Below are positions 23,901 to 34,369 of a stretch of DNA of 64,000 nucleotides, in pieces (position 1 is the stretch's first letter; every line of letters starts with the position of its first letter). The DNA is from Rhynchonema sp. JSB1_4 (Eukaryota; Nematoda; Chromadorea; Monhysterida; Xyalidae). Under the pieces are notes generated by a model. That model worked only from the letters and a program-made list of their open reading frames with translations. It ran no database searches and was not told the DNA's origin. Both the position numbers and the translations under genes were made by a program. The DNA is taken from NCBI GenBank assembly GCA_030248065.1, contig JASAMV010005517.1, positions 23,257 to 87,256 of the forward strand, given 5' to 3'.

Positions 23901-25318
23901 ATCCAAAGTGGTCGGTGAGTAAATTGCGTTTTAATTTTTACTGACGCTCTTCTTGTGCACCAATTGTCTCAAAATGTGAGTGCCTTTGTCGCAGTTGTTG
24001 ACCGAACTGGGCACAAGCGACACGTACGTTCCAAAGAAATTGTTGGATGTGGGCAAGCCGGGCGAGAAACGTTATGAAGAATATCAAAAGGTTCGTTTTG
24101 TTAGGAATTTATATCTTTGTGCATCTGTCGAGCTTATTCATGCACAGATACTTGTTCCAGACCGTCCGTTGCTACTTCGACTACATTCGTCAGGGTTTGA
24201 CCCACAAAGAGATGCGTGTGCAGCATGAAAAGGTGCTCAGGGCGCGAGCGGACTTCAAGGAGGAAATGTTGACCGATCCATTGTACAGCATGAACAGGGT
24301 GCAAATGCAAAATCTGAGGGGGAGATTTGTGAGGGATCTGAAGAAGAAGGCCATGAGACTTGGCTCAACGTTGGAAGTGAGTTATGCTCTCTCATATTTA
24401 TACGTTGTACCGGAGTTGACAACGTCGCTCATGTTTTAAGGCTTCCTTGTGCACTTGTTTACATATAAAGATCATGACGCACTGGCTATAGGGCTCTCTT
24501 TTTGACACCATAAACATTTCCCCTACTTGTAAACAAGGTGAATAATCAGCCCCGCAAGTGCAAGCACGGCTGAGATATGGCCGGTGAAAGTTCGAAAATT
24601 TAACGTGACCATAGCTGAAATTTGCACTCAGAATAAATGAAACGAGAGAAAATTTGGACGAAACTTGTTGGCGTCGTGCAAAAATACGACATTGCCGCCA
24701 ATCGACAATCCTGGTTTCAGAGTTTTTGACTCTCCTTTTCTCGGTCATCATGCCTGGACCGATGTTGCTCAAGTTTTGTATTGTTTACTCTGATTTGGAC
24801 TTTCACAATGCTACACACAAAACGAGAGCTCAACTAACGCCATAAATTTTATTCAGAATTTCTCTCTTATTTCGTTTGTTTATTTCCAGTGCAAATTTTA
24901 GCTCCGGTCAAGCTTCGCTTTCGAGCTTTAACTGGCCATATCTCAGCAGTGCGTGCACTTACAGGGTTGACATTTCACTTTCTTCTGTAAGTTGGGCAAC
25001 AGCTTGTGTGTGACAAAAGGAAAGCCCTTGGGTAATGCGTCATGATTTCTTTAATTTCAGAACGATGCGCAATATATTCACTACAAACGACAACTGAGCA
25101 AAAAAGTTGGCCACAGGGGTATGAAGTCGAAAAAGCTTAAGAGCCAGATGGAAAGTTTGGTTAGTAAAGCGATGCAGTTGCGTTTTTTTTACATACATCA
25201 CAAAGAATTGCACAAAACATGGTCAATGCTGACAATGTTTTTTTAGGACAAGCCCGAAATGGAATATTTGCCAGAGTGCGAAAATGAAGACTTCTTTGCT
25301 GACATGGATCTAAACTAA
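17958..25318 (+). CDS. Array gene 5: rearranged mosaic copy with duplicated C-terminal zinc module
   Basis: Twelve exons can be spliced into one frame of about 697 aa: A 17958-18097, B/D fusion 18265-18791, E1 21307-21520, F1 21931-22060, G1 22131-22220, D-tail 22282-22453, E2 22596-22803, F2 23785-23914, G2 23995-24090, H 24161-24376, I 25061-25159, J 25247-25318. The second exon starts as a normal B exon (FACTDVTNTWYS, acidic) but its end is that of a D exon (NTTFFDPKRGSI...), so the first C domain and the HNH half of D are missing. Then an E-F-G set, a second D tail and a second E-F-G set follow. The copy thus keeps two zinc domains, but both are of the second (E+F) type. Intron 18792-21306 is full of nested repeats. 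It could be a pseudogene, but no stop or frameshift forces that view. Confidence 0.65.
19191..20092. repeat. 92-bp direct repeat pair
   Basis: About 92 bp beginning AGTGGGGAATCCTATAAATA and ending ATCTATACTTCAACT occurs at 19191-19281 and again, virtually unchanged, at about 19998-20090 in the same orientation, flanking roughly 715 bp. This looks like an internal duplication of the surrounding element, or ends of a lost element. Confidence 0.75.
20091..20268. mobile_element. Palindromic MITE with TTAGGGCG ends
   Basis: Near-perfect inverted repeat: TTAGGGCGAACTTAGGTT at left, mirrored by AACCTAAGTCCGCCCTTA at right. The arms are rich in TCCGGAAA. The TTAGGGCG terminus resembles that of the 22939-23288 element. 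Confidence 0.7.
20777..21181. repeat. Nested inverted repeats: two MITEs inside the loop of a third
   Basis: The outer arms 20777-20830 and 21129-21181 (AAACCAGCCGTGCTTTGCAG / inverted) enclose two further palindromes: 20832-20987 (arms TAAAATGTTTCGGGTTACTG / inverted) and 20989-21127 (arms of about 60 bp including TCTCAGAGAACAAAGAACAA and CGCGCGCTGATTGG, almost perfect). The near-perfect inner palindrome is probably the youngest. Confidence 0.75.
22939..23288. mobile_element. Palindromic MITE, intron E2-F2 of array gene 5
   Basis: The ends TTAAGGGCGCCCTTAGTCAT and, inverted, TTTAGGGCGCCCTTAGTCAT enclose arms of repeated GGAAATGGAAA / CATTTTCCATTTCC. Internally there are sub-repeats (tatgactaagggc occurs more than once), so it looks like a tandem or nested copy of a shorter unit. 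Confidence 0.7.
23466..23590. mobile_element. Short palindrome sharing its core with the 55.4-kb foldback
   Basis: TTTTGCGATAGAGTTGGAAC...ACTAATTTCGACCAG is mirrored by CTGGTCGAAATTAGTGATCC...ACTCTGTCGCAAAA. The same CACTAATTTCGACCAG core forms the centre of the large palindrome at about 55370. Confidence 0.7.
24525..25005. mobile_element. Inverted-repeat element, intron H-I of array gene 5
   Basis: The arms 24525-24660 and 24850-25005 are imperfect inverted copies (gcaagtgcaagcacggctgagatatggcc / ggccatatctcagcagtgcgtgcactt). No coding capacity. It accounts for the large H-I intron of this copy. Confidence 0.55.
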
Positions 25319-25612
25319 GATCCTGAGATTGTTCCTGTGTACATTTGTTCTGCATGGCGCTTCATTAACTGATTGCTTCTTGTCAATTTTGTCTTTTGAA
25401 TTGCATTTTCTCCGGTGTACATATAATGTACTGAGTAAAAGACCAACTGTACATATAAGGCCATCTCGTTGGGACCAGTTGTCTCTGTTTGATGTTTCAG
25501 TGCGGTTATTGCTCCGCTCCGACGTTTGATCGTTGTGTTATTTGAAAGTTTATCGTAATGCTTCCGTGAATGATACTGTAATAGCCCGTCTGTGAAGCGC
25601 CTTGGGTACAAC

Positions 25613-28600
25613 ATGTCTTGTGGGTATGTGATACACGAGCGTGGGTTTGCGGAAACCGGCACTATCTTCTACTCTGAGTGCGAATTCTGCACTGGACTGT
25701 TTCCGATGGAATGTATCATTGACCATCTCAAAGTGGGGCATGAAGATCAATTGAGGTGGGCGTTTTGGTTTCGTGCATGCAACATACTTTGTGTTTTGTT
25801 CACTGTTTCTAGCTGAAGAAGCCCCCATTATTACTCTTATTATACGTCTAGCAGTCTATTCACGTGTTTAAAAACATTTTTGTGATTTTTGTAAACACGA
25901 AATATCAACCAAGTTTGACAACCGGAACACAATGTTCCAGATCATCGCTCCAAGCGCGTCGTCGTGTGTTCGCGTGCACAGATGTGACCAACACTTGGTA
26001 TTCGACTGTCGCCGACGGCGACTTGCTCGATGATTCAGATTTCGCCGAGGGAATTGTGAAGGTGGAACAGACGGATGAAGGGGAAGGTTTGTTCTTTTTG
26101 CTTGCAATCGCACACTGCAAGACATCTAGAATACGACCGGCGTTGTATCAACATGATTGAACGTGCATTTCCTGGTCACTGGGAAAAACAATCGCAATAT
26201 AGCGCGGCCTTGAGGGATAATCAGTAGATTGGAACCAAATTGTTTGAAAAGTTCCTTGAATGTGCTTTTACCAAACAGAGTCACGACAAAGAGAGTACGC
26301 CGCTGCAAATACAATTACGCAAAAACCATAATTATGCCTTGACATCTACTCAGATGACCATGAAGATGAGCCAAGCGTGTCGCAACAACCAGATGGCCTG
26401 GATTCGGACTCAGACGTGAAGTATGCATTCGATGAACCTGATCAGTCAGATGTGGAGTCTGGTCAGGGCTCAGACCACGAGTACGTTCCGGCTGTGAAAG
26501 CAAAACGAAAAGCACCATCGCTTCGACATCGACCACCAGCTTGCACGAAAACAAAGGTCATGGGCACAAAAAAGACAGATCAGTATTTCAACCCGCTTGT
26601 TCGCAATATTGATGTTGAGCTCGCTGCATTCGAGAAGCTGATCAAGCCCGACCCCGATGGCTTTCCCGAAATACCGACCATGTTTGACACGAAGTTGGCC
26701 AGTAAGTACTGTGTCGGACCTTGGGTGTTTATCTACGTGAGATTTCTAAATTTTTTATTGCACCAAATAGGATCTGTTATGGTGAGTGGGATATGCGTGG
26801 TTTACTGATCGTTGCGGTAAGTGCTCACTACTGTATATGTCTGCCAGTGGCGGATCCAGCTTTTTTTAGAACTTCTCACCTTTACCTTTCACATCAAAAT
26901 GTGATAATGTGGAAATTTTGGCAGCTTTTACATCCACTTCCTTCCGAAACGGTGCCCCCCTTCAGGGGCCAAATGGACCCAAGGGGGGCATGGCCCCTGT
27001 GGCCCCTCTGGATCCGCCGTTGATGTCTGCCACGCTGGTTGAGTCATTGTTGAACATCACTGTTCAATAAACTGGAGGGACAGGAGCTATAGGTCCGACA
27101 CGATTGCCAGGTTTGCCGCATGCCGATTATGAATAAAAGTTTTGTCCACTTGTTCTCAGGTGACAAGACCGATTCGACTGGTATGCGTATCACCGAGTTC
27201 CGTGCGCGTATTGCCAACATCAGCCAAGTGTACGAGTGGATGAAGGAGTATTCGAATCGGACCAGCACCGCCTGGCGATTTTCACTGCACACAAAACGTC
27301 GCAAATTTGTCAAGCAGAAGGAAGGAGGATACCCCACCAAGAATCAACCGTTTCCAGTGTGGTGTTACTGCAGAGAACGGTTGGTTTGTTGGGCGTGCCA
27401 GCCAATGGCAACACTTCATCATATTAGGTCAGGGTTTGAATTTTAGTTTGAAGCAAAGGCCATTCGTAAGCCTATTCCTAAGCGTGCATTGCAAAATTAC
27501 CAACCCAAGCCTACCTACATAGTACGTACGCCAATCATACACCCCTTTTGAGTGCGACATCCGACTCCAACAAAGGCCTTTTCTACGAGAACAGGCCTGT
27601 CTATATTAGTCTGGGCGATCGGATTGGATCGCTTCTCTTTTAGCCATGTGAACTTTTGCATTTAGGATACTTCGAGGCTTAGTAAGTTTTGTCCAGCCTG
27701 AAAAAAGCTCTTGCGCTGCTCGAATCACACACAATTGATCTCGAAATTCCTCAACACAGTCATCAAGTCATCAAGACCAAGGCAGATGTGACTCTGTGTT
27801 ATCAATTTGACACCGCGGCCGGGGCCTGTAACTTTTCGACTGTATGGTGAATGTTCAGCATATTTCAGCGGCGAACAGAAAACGAGAAGAAAGGACGATC
27901 AGCCAGCAGCCTCTCGGCTGTGCACCAAGCGAATCCGTTTCATGGCATCGGCCGAGCACCGCCTATGCGGCATTGTCATCACCGGAGACCACAACCACAA
28001 AGTCGGGGTCGAGGATCCACTTAACTGGATTAACAGTACTTTCTTCTCGCTTACCAACGGACATTTTGATGATGCTGTGACGAACTTTGAGCAATTGTCC
28101 AAACTTGATACCCAACGATTCCCGGACATACCAGATCTGTTCGACACTCGGTTTTCGAGTGAGTTCATAATCCTGTCTTATGTTCTTCGACTGTGATCTG
28201 GGAACACGAAGGAATGCTTCATCAACGAGCATTTATCTTCAGTTTTTTTGCAATATCGTTTTTAGACATCAAGTGCGTCAGGGCACGCTGGAGGGGAATC
28301 CTGTCTGAGGCGCGACACTGGCCTGCCCTTGTCTTCAGAATCATTTTTTTGTTTTGCAGTTGAGAAGTCTGACGATCAGGGCCGTAAATCGGTGGAATTT
28401 CGCGCGCGATTCAGCAGCGTTGATGACATGAAAGACTGGGTGAAGGCATACGAACACTTATCGGACAGTCGGTGGTACGGGGCACTGGAAATAAAGAAGA
28501 GGTCGAAACCGGTGGTCAAATTTCGCAAACCGGCCAACACGCAGACGTGGCGATGGTATTGTGAGGCAAAGTTAGTGCAAAAGATAGGCCTGTGTGAGTA

Positions 28601-29907
28601 ACAATAACATTGTTTGGTATACATATGTATATGTAAATGCAAAGTGCACATTTCAGACCAAAACGTTCAATTACCGTAAAAACCTAAATACAGCCCCCCC
28701 CGGAATAGAGCCCCCCTCCCCCGTAATACAGCCCCCCAAAAAGGGGTCAGTGAATTAATAGAGCCCCCCGGAATAGAGCCCCCCGAAATGGGGTCAGTGA
28801 ATTAATAGAGCCCCCCTTCTATTTAGGTTTTTACGGTACTAGTTTTGCAGAAGGCCGCACAAAACTAAACTGACGAATGACGCGCAGCCTTGTAAAATGT
28901 CGATTCGGATCAACTTGATAACAGAACACAAATTTGGGGCCATTCTGTTCACCGGTGCACACAATCATCCAAAGTCGCCGGTAAATGGGTATCTGTTCGT
29001 TTTTTATTGGATATTTTATCTTCTACCTTCAATGTCAAGTGTTCTGTATTTTAATGCAGTGATAGGCGTTAGAGACCATTACGTATCGTGCGATCCATTA
29101 ACGGTCATTTTTATAAATTGCAGCACATGAGAATCAAAGGAAGGAACAGTATGTACCTGCCAACGTCACTCGATGTGGGAAAACCCGGAGAACAGCGGTT
29201 TGAGGAGTTTCAAATTGTTAGCGACTTTTCAAATTCAGATTGCTGTTTTTGCTTCATTTGACAACTGGCTGGTGGTGCACCCTCGTCTGTATAGCTGCAT
29301 GGTCGACTTGATCCTTACATGTTGCAGACCGTCAGTCATTTCCAAGACTACATTCGTCGGGGACTGACATTCAAGGAAATGCGAATTGAACACGAAAAAG
29401 TGCTTAGGGCTCGGTCGGACTTCAAGAAAGAGATGCTCACAGACCCGCTGTACATGCTGGCCAGAACTCAGATGAACAATCTCAAAGGGAAATATTTTGA
29501 TGCGCTGAAAACAAAGGCCAGGCTGAATAACACCGATTTGAAGGTATATATGCAAGTGTGGGATTGCTCACTGGGAACCAGAATGGTTTCTTAGAATTAC
29601 AACAAGTAAGGCGTGTATCAAACTTGGTGGTCCGTCCGGGCCTTGGTCACATGACATTGTATCAGAACTATCTGACTGATCTGGTTTTTCAACTTCAGAC
29701 GCTGCCCGAATACGCTCTCTATAAGAAAACGATGGCTCAAAAGAATGCTCGGCTAGATCCAAGGAAAAAGCACAAAGATGAATTGGTTGGTGGTCATTTT
29801 TTTTTCGTTTTTTTCAATTATTTTTTGCATCTCAAAACTTCCAGCCCAAAGTCGATGTTGGTTACCTGCCCGAGTACGAGAATGAAGATTTTCTGGAGTT
29901 CGACTGA
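25613..29907 (+). CDS. Array gene 6: double zinc-domain protein with an extra intron
   Basis: Eleven exons, about 648 aa: A 25613-25755, B1 25941-26086, B2 26354-26701, C 27160-27379, D 27869-28158, E 28360-28570, F 28851-28980, G 29124-29216, H 29328-29543, I 29699-29785, J 29845-29907, all in phase. It has the FYSECEFC knuckle, FACTDVTNTWYS, an acidic linker (SDSDVKYAF, SDHEYVP), zinc domain 1 with VWCYC and ending GDHNH, zinc domain 2 with RWYC and ending AHNHPK, the FKEMRIEHEKVLRAR block, then YLPEYENEDFLEFD. Exon B, a single exon in every other copy, is split here by a 267-bp intron inside the acidic linker. Introns B-C and E-F contain identifiable MITEs. Confidence 0.74.
26845..27022. 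mobile_element. hAT-type MITE, intron B-C of array gene 6
   Basis: A 178-bp element with ends CAGTGGCGGATCCAG and (inverted) CAACGGCGGATCCAG, flanked by a perfect 8-bp target duplication ATGTCTGC (26837-26844 and 27023-27030). CAG-type ends plus an 8-bp duplication are the hAT signature. Confidence 0.85.
28672..28838. mobile_element. MITE with TACCGTAAAAACC ends, adjoining a splice acceptor
   Basis: Ends TACCGTAAAAACCTAAATA and, inverted, GGTTTTTACGGTA; the interior is built of CCCCCCGGAATAGAGCC and GGGGTCAGTGAATTAATAGA repeats. Same family as the copies at 57745-58957 and 59590. Its right end is only 12 bp from exon F of array gene 6. Confidence 0.75.
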
Positions 29908-30203
29908 AACGGAGCATTGCTTTTATGACTAATGTTTCTCAGATACACTGCTTGTTACCTCCGTTTTTCTTCGACATTGTACATTTCAACATCGCTGCTG
30001 TTACATTCGTCATTTGACGTGATATTGATGAAACATTAACAAACAGTCCTGTGCTGCTGTTCTCAAATTTGATCAGGCTGTTACTATTCCGCTGACCATT
30101 GTGTCATATCTTTGGTATCGTCGTGTATCAAACCCTGTGAAAACATTGTTCTTCAACCCTACCATAACATTCTTCTTATGATGTTTCACGACCTTTCACC
30201 ACA

Positions 30204-30693
30204 ATGCCGTGTGCAACCGGTCCGCAAGTGTTCTATTCGGAGTGCGAATTCTGCAAGCTGTTGGTGCCTGCCGTCGGTGCAATGTGGACACACCACAAGT
30301 CAGCCACGTGACCCATGAAGATCCCATACAATCAGCAAGTTCGATACCATTCCAATTTTTTTTCACTGACCAACCGCCAATTCGAGGCCTACTGCCATGA
30401 GGGTGTCAAGCCACTTCAGGCGTCGAGCGCTCGCGACCCGATTTCATCGTGGAAATGCTATGGGATGAAGCGTTCATGCCGTCAATAAAGCGGGCCGAAT
30501 ATTTCAAGGAAAAGTGCTGGCTCCAGGTGAAATGCAAGGCTGCCAGACAAGGCACAACTGTTGAGGTTGGTGAAAATATAAGTGTATCGGTTGGTGCACC
30601 TCAAATTACAAAGTTAGCTTTTTATTGCAGGCCTACTTGGTCAGTTCGTACAGCACGGAATTTGAAAATGAGTTCATTGAAACTGTCGAGTGA
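30204..30693 (+). pseudogene. Array gene 7: decayed, truncated family member
   Basis: ATG 30204 opens an A-type exon (VFYSECEFCKLL), but the frame then fails; the expected H-x4-H half appears in another frame (SHVTHEDP). No B-G exons are found. Next comes a frameshifted H-like segment (NRQFEAY at about 30370, then RPDF and EMLWDEAF...YFKEK up to a gttggt donor at about 30566), and an acidic J-like exon 30631-30693 (STEFENEFIETVE, TGA). It looks like a deletion remnant at the edge of the array. A short functional product cannot be excluded, but two frameshifts argue against it. Confidence 0.65.
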
Positions 30694-31429
30694 TAATGTT
30701 ACACATTTGCGCCAAAACTTGACCTCGGCTTTTGCGCCTGCTTTGTTGCTGTCTTCGTTTGCTTGTGCTTCGCGATTTGCTTTGTTCAGCGGTTATCAGG
30801 GAGCGAACGCAGCTTTGGATTTGCGTGAATGGCACTTTTGAAAACAAGTTTTTATCCAATGCTTGTTAAATTTTTGAACAATAATTTTTATCCAGTGATT
30901 GCTTTTGTGATTGAGGCGGTGGCTTTTAAAAAGCTAAAGCATTGAAATGGTGGTAAATTTATATTTCTTGGGTTTGTGAACTCAGAGTTAGTGTAGTGTG
31001 CACAGTTCTAGCACTTTTTGCATTTTTCAGTGAATCTTGCCTCTAACAGAGCCATTATCAGGTTCAAAGTCAAACTGCGACTGCTTGCTACATCGCACGC
31101 AGCGCGAAAATTGTTATTTTAAAGAACTTTGGTGCAAACCAGTCGCCTTGGAGAATGTTTTCTGACATATGTTGACATGGCGGCAACCGCCACCTTGCGT
31201 ATGCATGATGGTTTGGTACACCAGTAAGCACTGTGCTTGCAGTCAATTCTTGCATGTGAGACGTTCAATGTCCATTTGATGATCCGCAGGTGGACCCAGT
31301 CACCCATTGGTTTGTAACCATGGTGGTCAATGTCAATTGCCGGCATTAAAACGAAAGAAAAAGAGCCAATACGCGCGGTGCACATTACTGAAAATGACAT
31401 CTTGACTGTCTGATGTTTCACAAACGCAG

Positions 31430-31729
31430 GCTGTGGTCATTTCTCAACGCAAACCGTATCGTCTCAAGGATGGCACGTTCATCTACTTTGAGGACAACGC
31501 TGGCGTCCTTGTGAACCACAAATGAAAAATGAAAAGTATCAATCAATAAAACCTAACGCTTGTCTTGCGACACTATGTCATTATGAAGAGGGACTGAGAA
31601 CAGTGACACAATGCTTGAAAATTGGCACAGCATCGCGCATTCAGACTCAGCGATCACCGGTCCGGTGGCGAAAGAGCGCCGATTTATGACCTCGTACTGC
31701 GTTGAATGCCAGTAGCGTAAAACGAGCAA
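31430..31729 (+). pseudogene. RPL23: Ribosomal protein L23 (uL14) pseudogene, C-terminal exons
   Basis: Exon-like piece 31430-31535, after an AG acceptor, reads [17 protein letters not shown] then [14 protein letters not shown], unmistakably uL14; the next codon is TGA where the family has Gly. A second piece, 31645-31729, reads SAITGPVAKE, then a 2-nt deletion, ADL, a TGA where Trp is expected, and NASS. A probable intron (gtatca...ttcag) separates the pieces at a phase that would keep the frame, so this is a decayed genomic duplicate rather than an intronless retrocopy. N-terminal exons were not found upstream. Confidence 0.85.
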
Positions 31730-32107
31730 GAAAATTTTTATTGTGCATGGTATGTTTCATGTCACATATACATCTACATATTGCTTAGCCAGACCTTGTT
31801 GTTGTCAGACAATCAAATGCGAAATCAAAAAGAGCGCGTCATTTGATGACGTAGTCAGCCGTTTAACGCGCAGGGCACTTTTTCTGCATAGATATAATTT
31901 CATTTTATTCTGATTAATGACTACGAGAAGTCCTGAACTCATTTGCAAACTGTTCACTACAGGCATATCGCAAACATTGTGAAAATAGCACTGAAAAACT
32001 ACGACCCGCAAACCCGAAATTTAAGTAAAGTGCCATGAGCTGGTGGATGGACTATACAACGAAAATATAAGCACATACGATGTGCAATCCACACAAAAAA
32101 TAAGGTT
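31730..32107. other. Convergent intergenic region between the two gene clusters
   Basis: About 380 bp between the plus-strand array and the minus-strand astacin cluster. AT-rich; no gene, tRNA or clear repeat seen. It should contain the 3' UTR of the last astacin gene. Confidence 0.3.
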
Positions 32108-34369
32108 CTATAGTGGGTTGAAGTCCGCACAAGCATCACACGTCTTCTTACATTCCGCTCGCAAACAGCCGAAGTTTTCGCAAAAGTTCTGTGGCACCCA
32201 ACCACAGAATGAGTTGTTATCTTGACAGTTGCTTGGACCGAATTGAACTGACATTGTATGAGGCGAATTAGTTGCAGCGTTCGTAATTGAGAAAGGAACG
32301 AAATTGCAAACCTGGATATTTACTGGTCGGTTTGCTAGTGGTCGTCGCGGTGGTTGTGGTCTCGTACCAGGGCACGTATGGTGATCGTGTTTCTACTGAC
32401 GAGGTTGATGTGCGCCAACCGCCTGTGGTCGTCGTTGGACTGGTGGCTGTTGGGAACCAGCTGGTTCGTCGAGGTTGACTACAGGAAATAGCAGAACCTG
32501 CCATCTTTCTATGAATCATGTTGTTGGGAGCAGTCAACGTGCTTACGTTATTTCTTCCCTTGTGGTTGCGCGTTCCGTCCAACTTCGGCTCGTTTGAGCC
32601 TGCGTTTGTGGTCGCAGAGTCGGTCGAGTTCGTGTTCTCGGTCTTGATCTCGTCCGTGACCGTCCTGTTACATGAAAGGGGATGTGCTGACGAGACATGT
32701 GCGCTATCTAGTCTCAAAGTTTATCGCCTCACCCACCTCTTTGCTTATCGCATTCGTATAGTGCGTTAATCTCCCTGATGTCAATCTTGCTCAGCCTGTC
32801 ACGTTGGCCTATTTTAACCCCGTCCGTCACGGGAGTTATTGTTTTAAACTGAAAACACAAATTATTAAGCCGCTGCTACATGTAACATCGTGATTGTTTT
32901 GGGCAAATCCTGGAATAACCGGTCATATTATCCAGGAGTTTGATGCTTACCCAAGGCAGTCGGGCAAACGCATCGTCTTGGTAATGCATAATCGACTCGT
33001 AGTCGTAGCCGAAGTCGATGTTTCTCTGGCTGACAACTTCATACTTGCGAAAATTGTATTGCAGATGGTACGGGATATTTTTCCAATTTATCTGAAGAGC
33101 AGGAATGTAAAATACGCATAAAAAACAAATGCATCAATAAAACATGAAAAGTTTTGCAACCTTTATGTATGAATCCCTGTCTGGTCTGGAATGTTCATGA
33201 TAGAAACCAAGCGTATGCATTATTTCATGAATCGCAACTCCTGTCGAAATGCAACGGGTCGGCAGCGATATTTTCTGAAATTGAGCTTTACTTTTCCGTC
33301 TTTGCAATGCGCAGTAATACTGTACCTCTGTTAAGTAGCACCTGCGGCATGGCGAATGAGTCTTGTCTTCCGACGTGCGACCAACATGCACGTTCACTGA
33401 CGAACTTTACATAGAACTCTTCATCAGTGCGAGGCACAAATCGTATGCATGTGGTGCTCTCAAACATTTTGATCGCGCGCATCACCAGCGGTCGACTTCG
33501 ACTTTCAAAATCTCGCTCGAACACGTACGGAACAACTGCATCGGGCCAACGTTTGCTCCAGCGATCCTGAACGTTCAGATGCCGTAAGTTTGCACGAACG
33601 AGCCCCGTTATTAACGTTAACTTGATATACATATATCTGACATCTGTTTGAGCCGCCCATCCACGTGCCACGCAGTTGCCCGGTTCAATGCAGCTGTCGG
33701 ACTCCTTCATGTCGCCTGCAGCAGGAAGCAAGTAATTTGTAGATACAGGCATGCGCATACATGAACCAATCGACCTCCTTAGCCTTTACCTTCGAAGTAC
33801 TGTTCATATGATTCATGCCCCTTCCACTCGCAATTCTGGGTCCACATCCAAAAGCCATACAACCGACAAACGTCGCGGCCGTGTAGAATGCGGCATGAAT
33901 TGCACCTGGACTTTTATGCCCGTTTTGGTTCACTTGGTTTACAAACTTGTTCTCTTCAGTCCTTGCAGAACATAAAATAAGATTACCTGTTCTAGCTTTT
34001 GATTCCCTTTCTTGTTTCTGTTTGCAAAAAATAGATATTTTACCTGATGTCCCCGGGACCTTCCAGCAGTGATGAACGTTGTTGATCTCCAGCTGGCGCT
34101 GGTCCAATGTTTAGTTGGCATGTTGTCAGATGCTGAAGCAGCACAGCTATATACATGTGTGTATTATATTGTAACAAAGATGTACAGATCGCACAGCCCA
34201 GGCTGCGGTTTCCGCGGTTTACCTACTCTCAGCACATGAGGAAATCAAACCACCGCGTGCCCCGCAGTGCATTCGCTACCGCGGATCACACAGCCTGCAC
34301 TTACTGTGAGATCTGTGCACTCATGACACTCACTGTAGTATGAAGTAGCAAAAGAAGAAGTCGCAGCAT
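32108..34369 (-). CDS. Astacin gene F: secreted zinc metalloprotease with ShKT tail
   Basis: Eleven exons on the minus strand, phase-consistent, about 443 aa: 34334-34369 (signal, MLRLLLLLLHTT), 34044-34132, 33790-33905 (CNSC...GRDVC, ending YFEG), 33642-33715 (DMK; FEGD switch across the intron), 33342-33566 (WPDAVVPYVFERDF...CWSHVGRQ), 33161-33274 (HEIMHTLGFYHEHSRPDRD), 32951-33091 (YDYESIMHY), 32737-32848 (IGQRDRLS), 32547-32664 (Arg/Thr-rich), 32312-32478 (Thr-rich), 32108-32247 (ShKT: CQDNNSFC...C..C..C..C, stop TAG). The three His and Glu of the catalytic site and the Met-turn Met are present, so an active secreted protease is expected. Oddities: an extra exon (34044-34132) not seen in the other copies, and MHYQ instead of MHYP. 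Confidence 0.75.

Noticed and set aside
32287..32769. Plus-strand open frames opposite the 3' exons of astacin gene F
   Set aside because: Antisense to Thr-rich linker exons; the minus-strand reading has splice sites, phase and a ShKT module.
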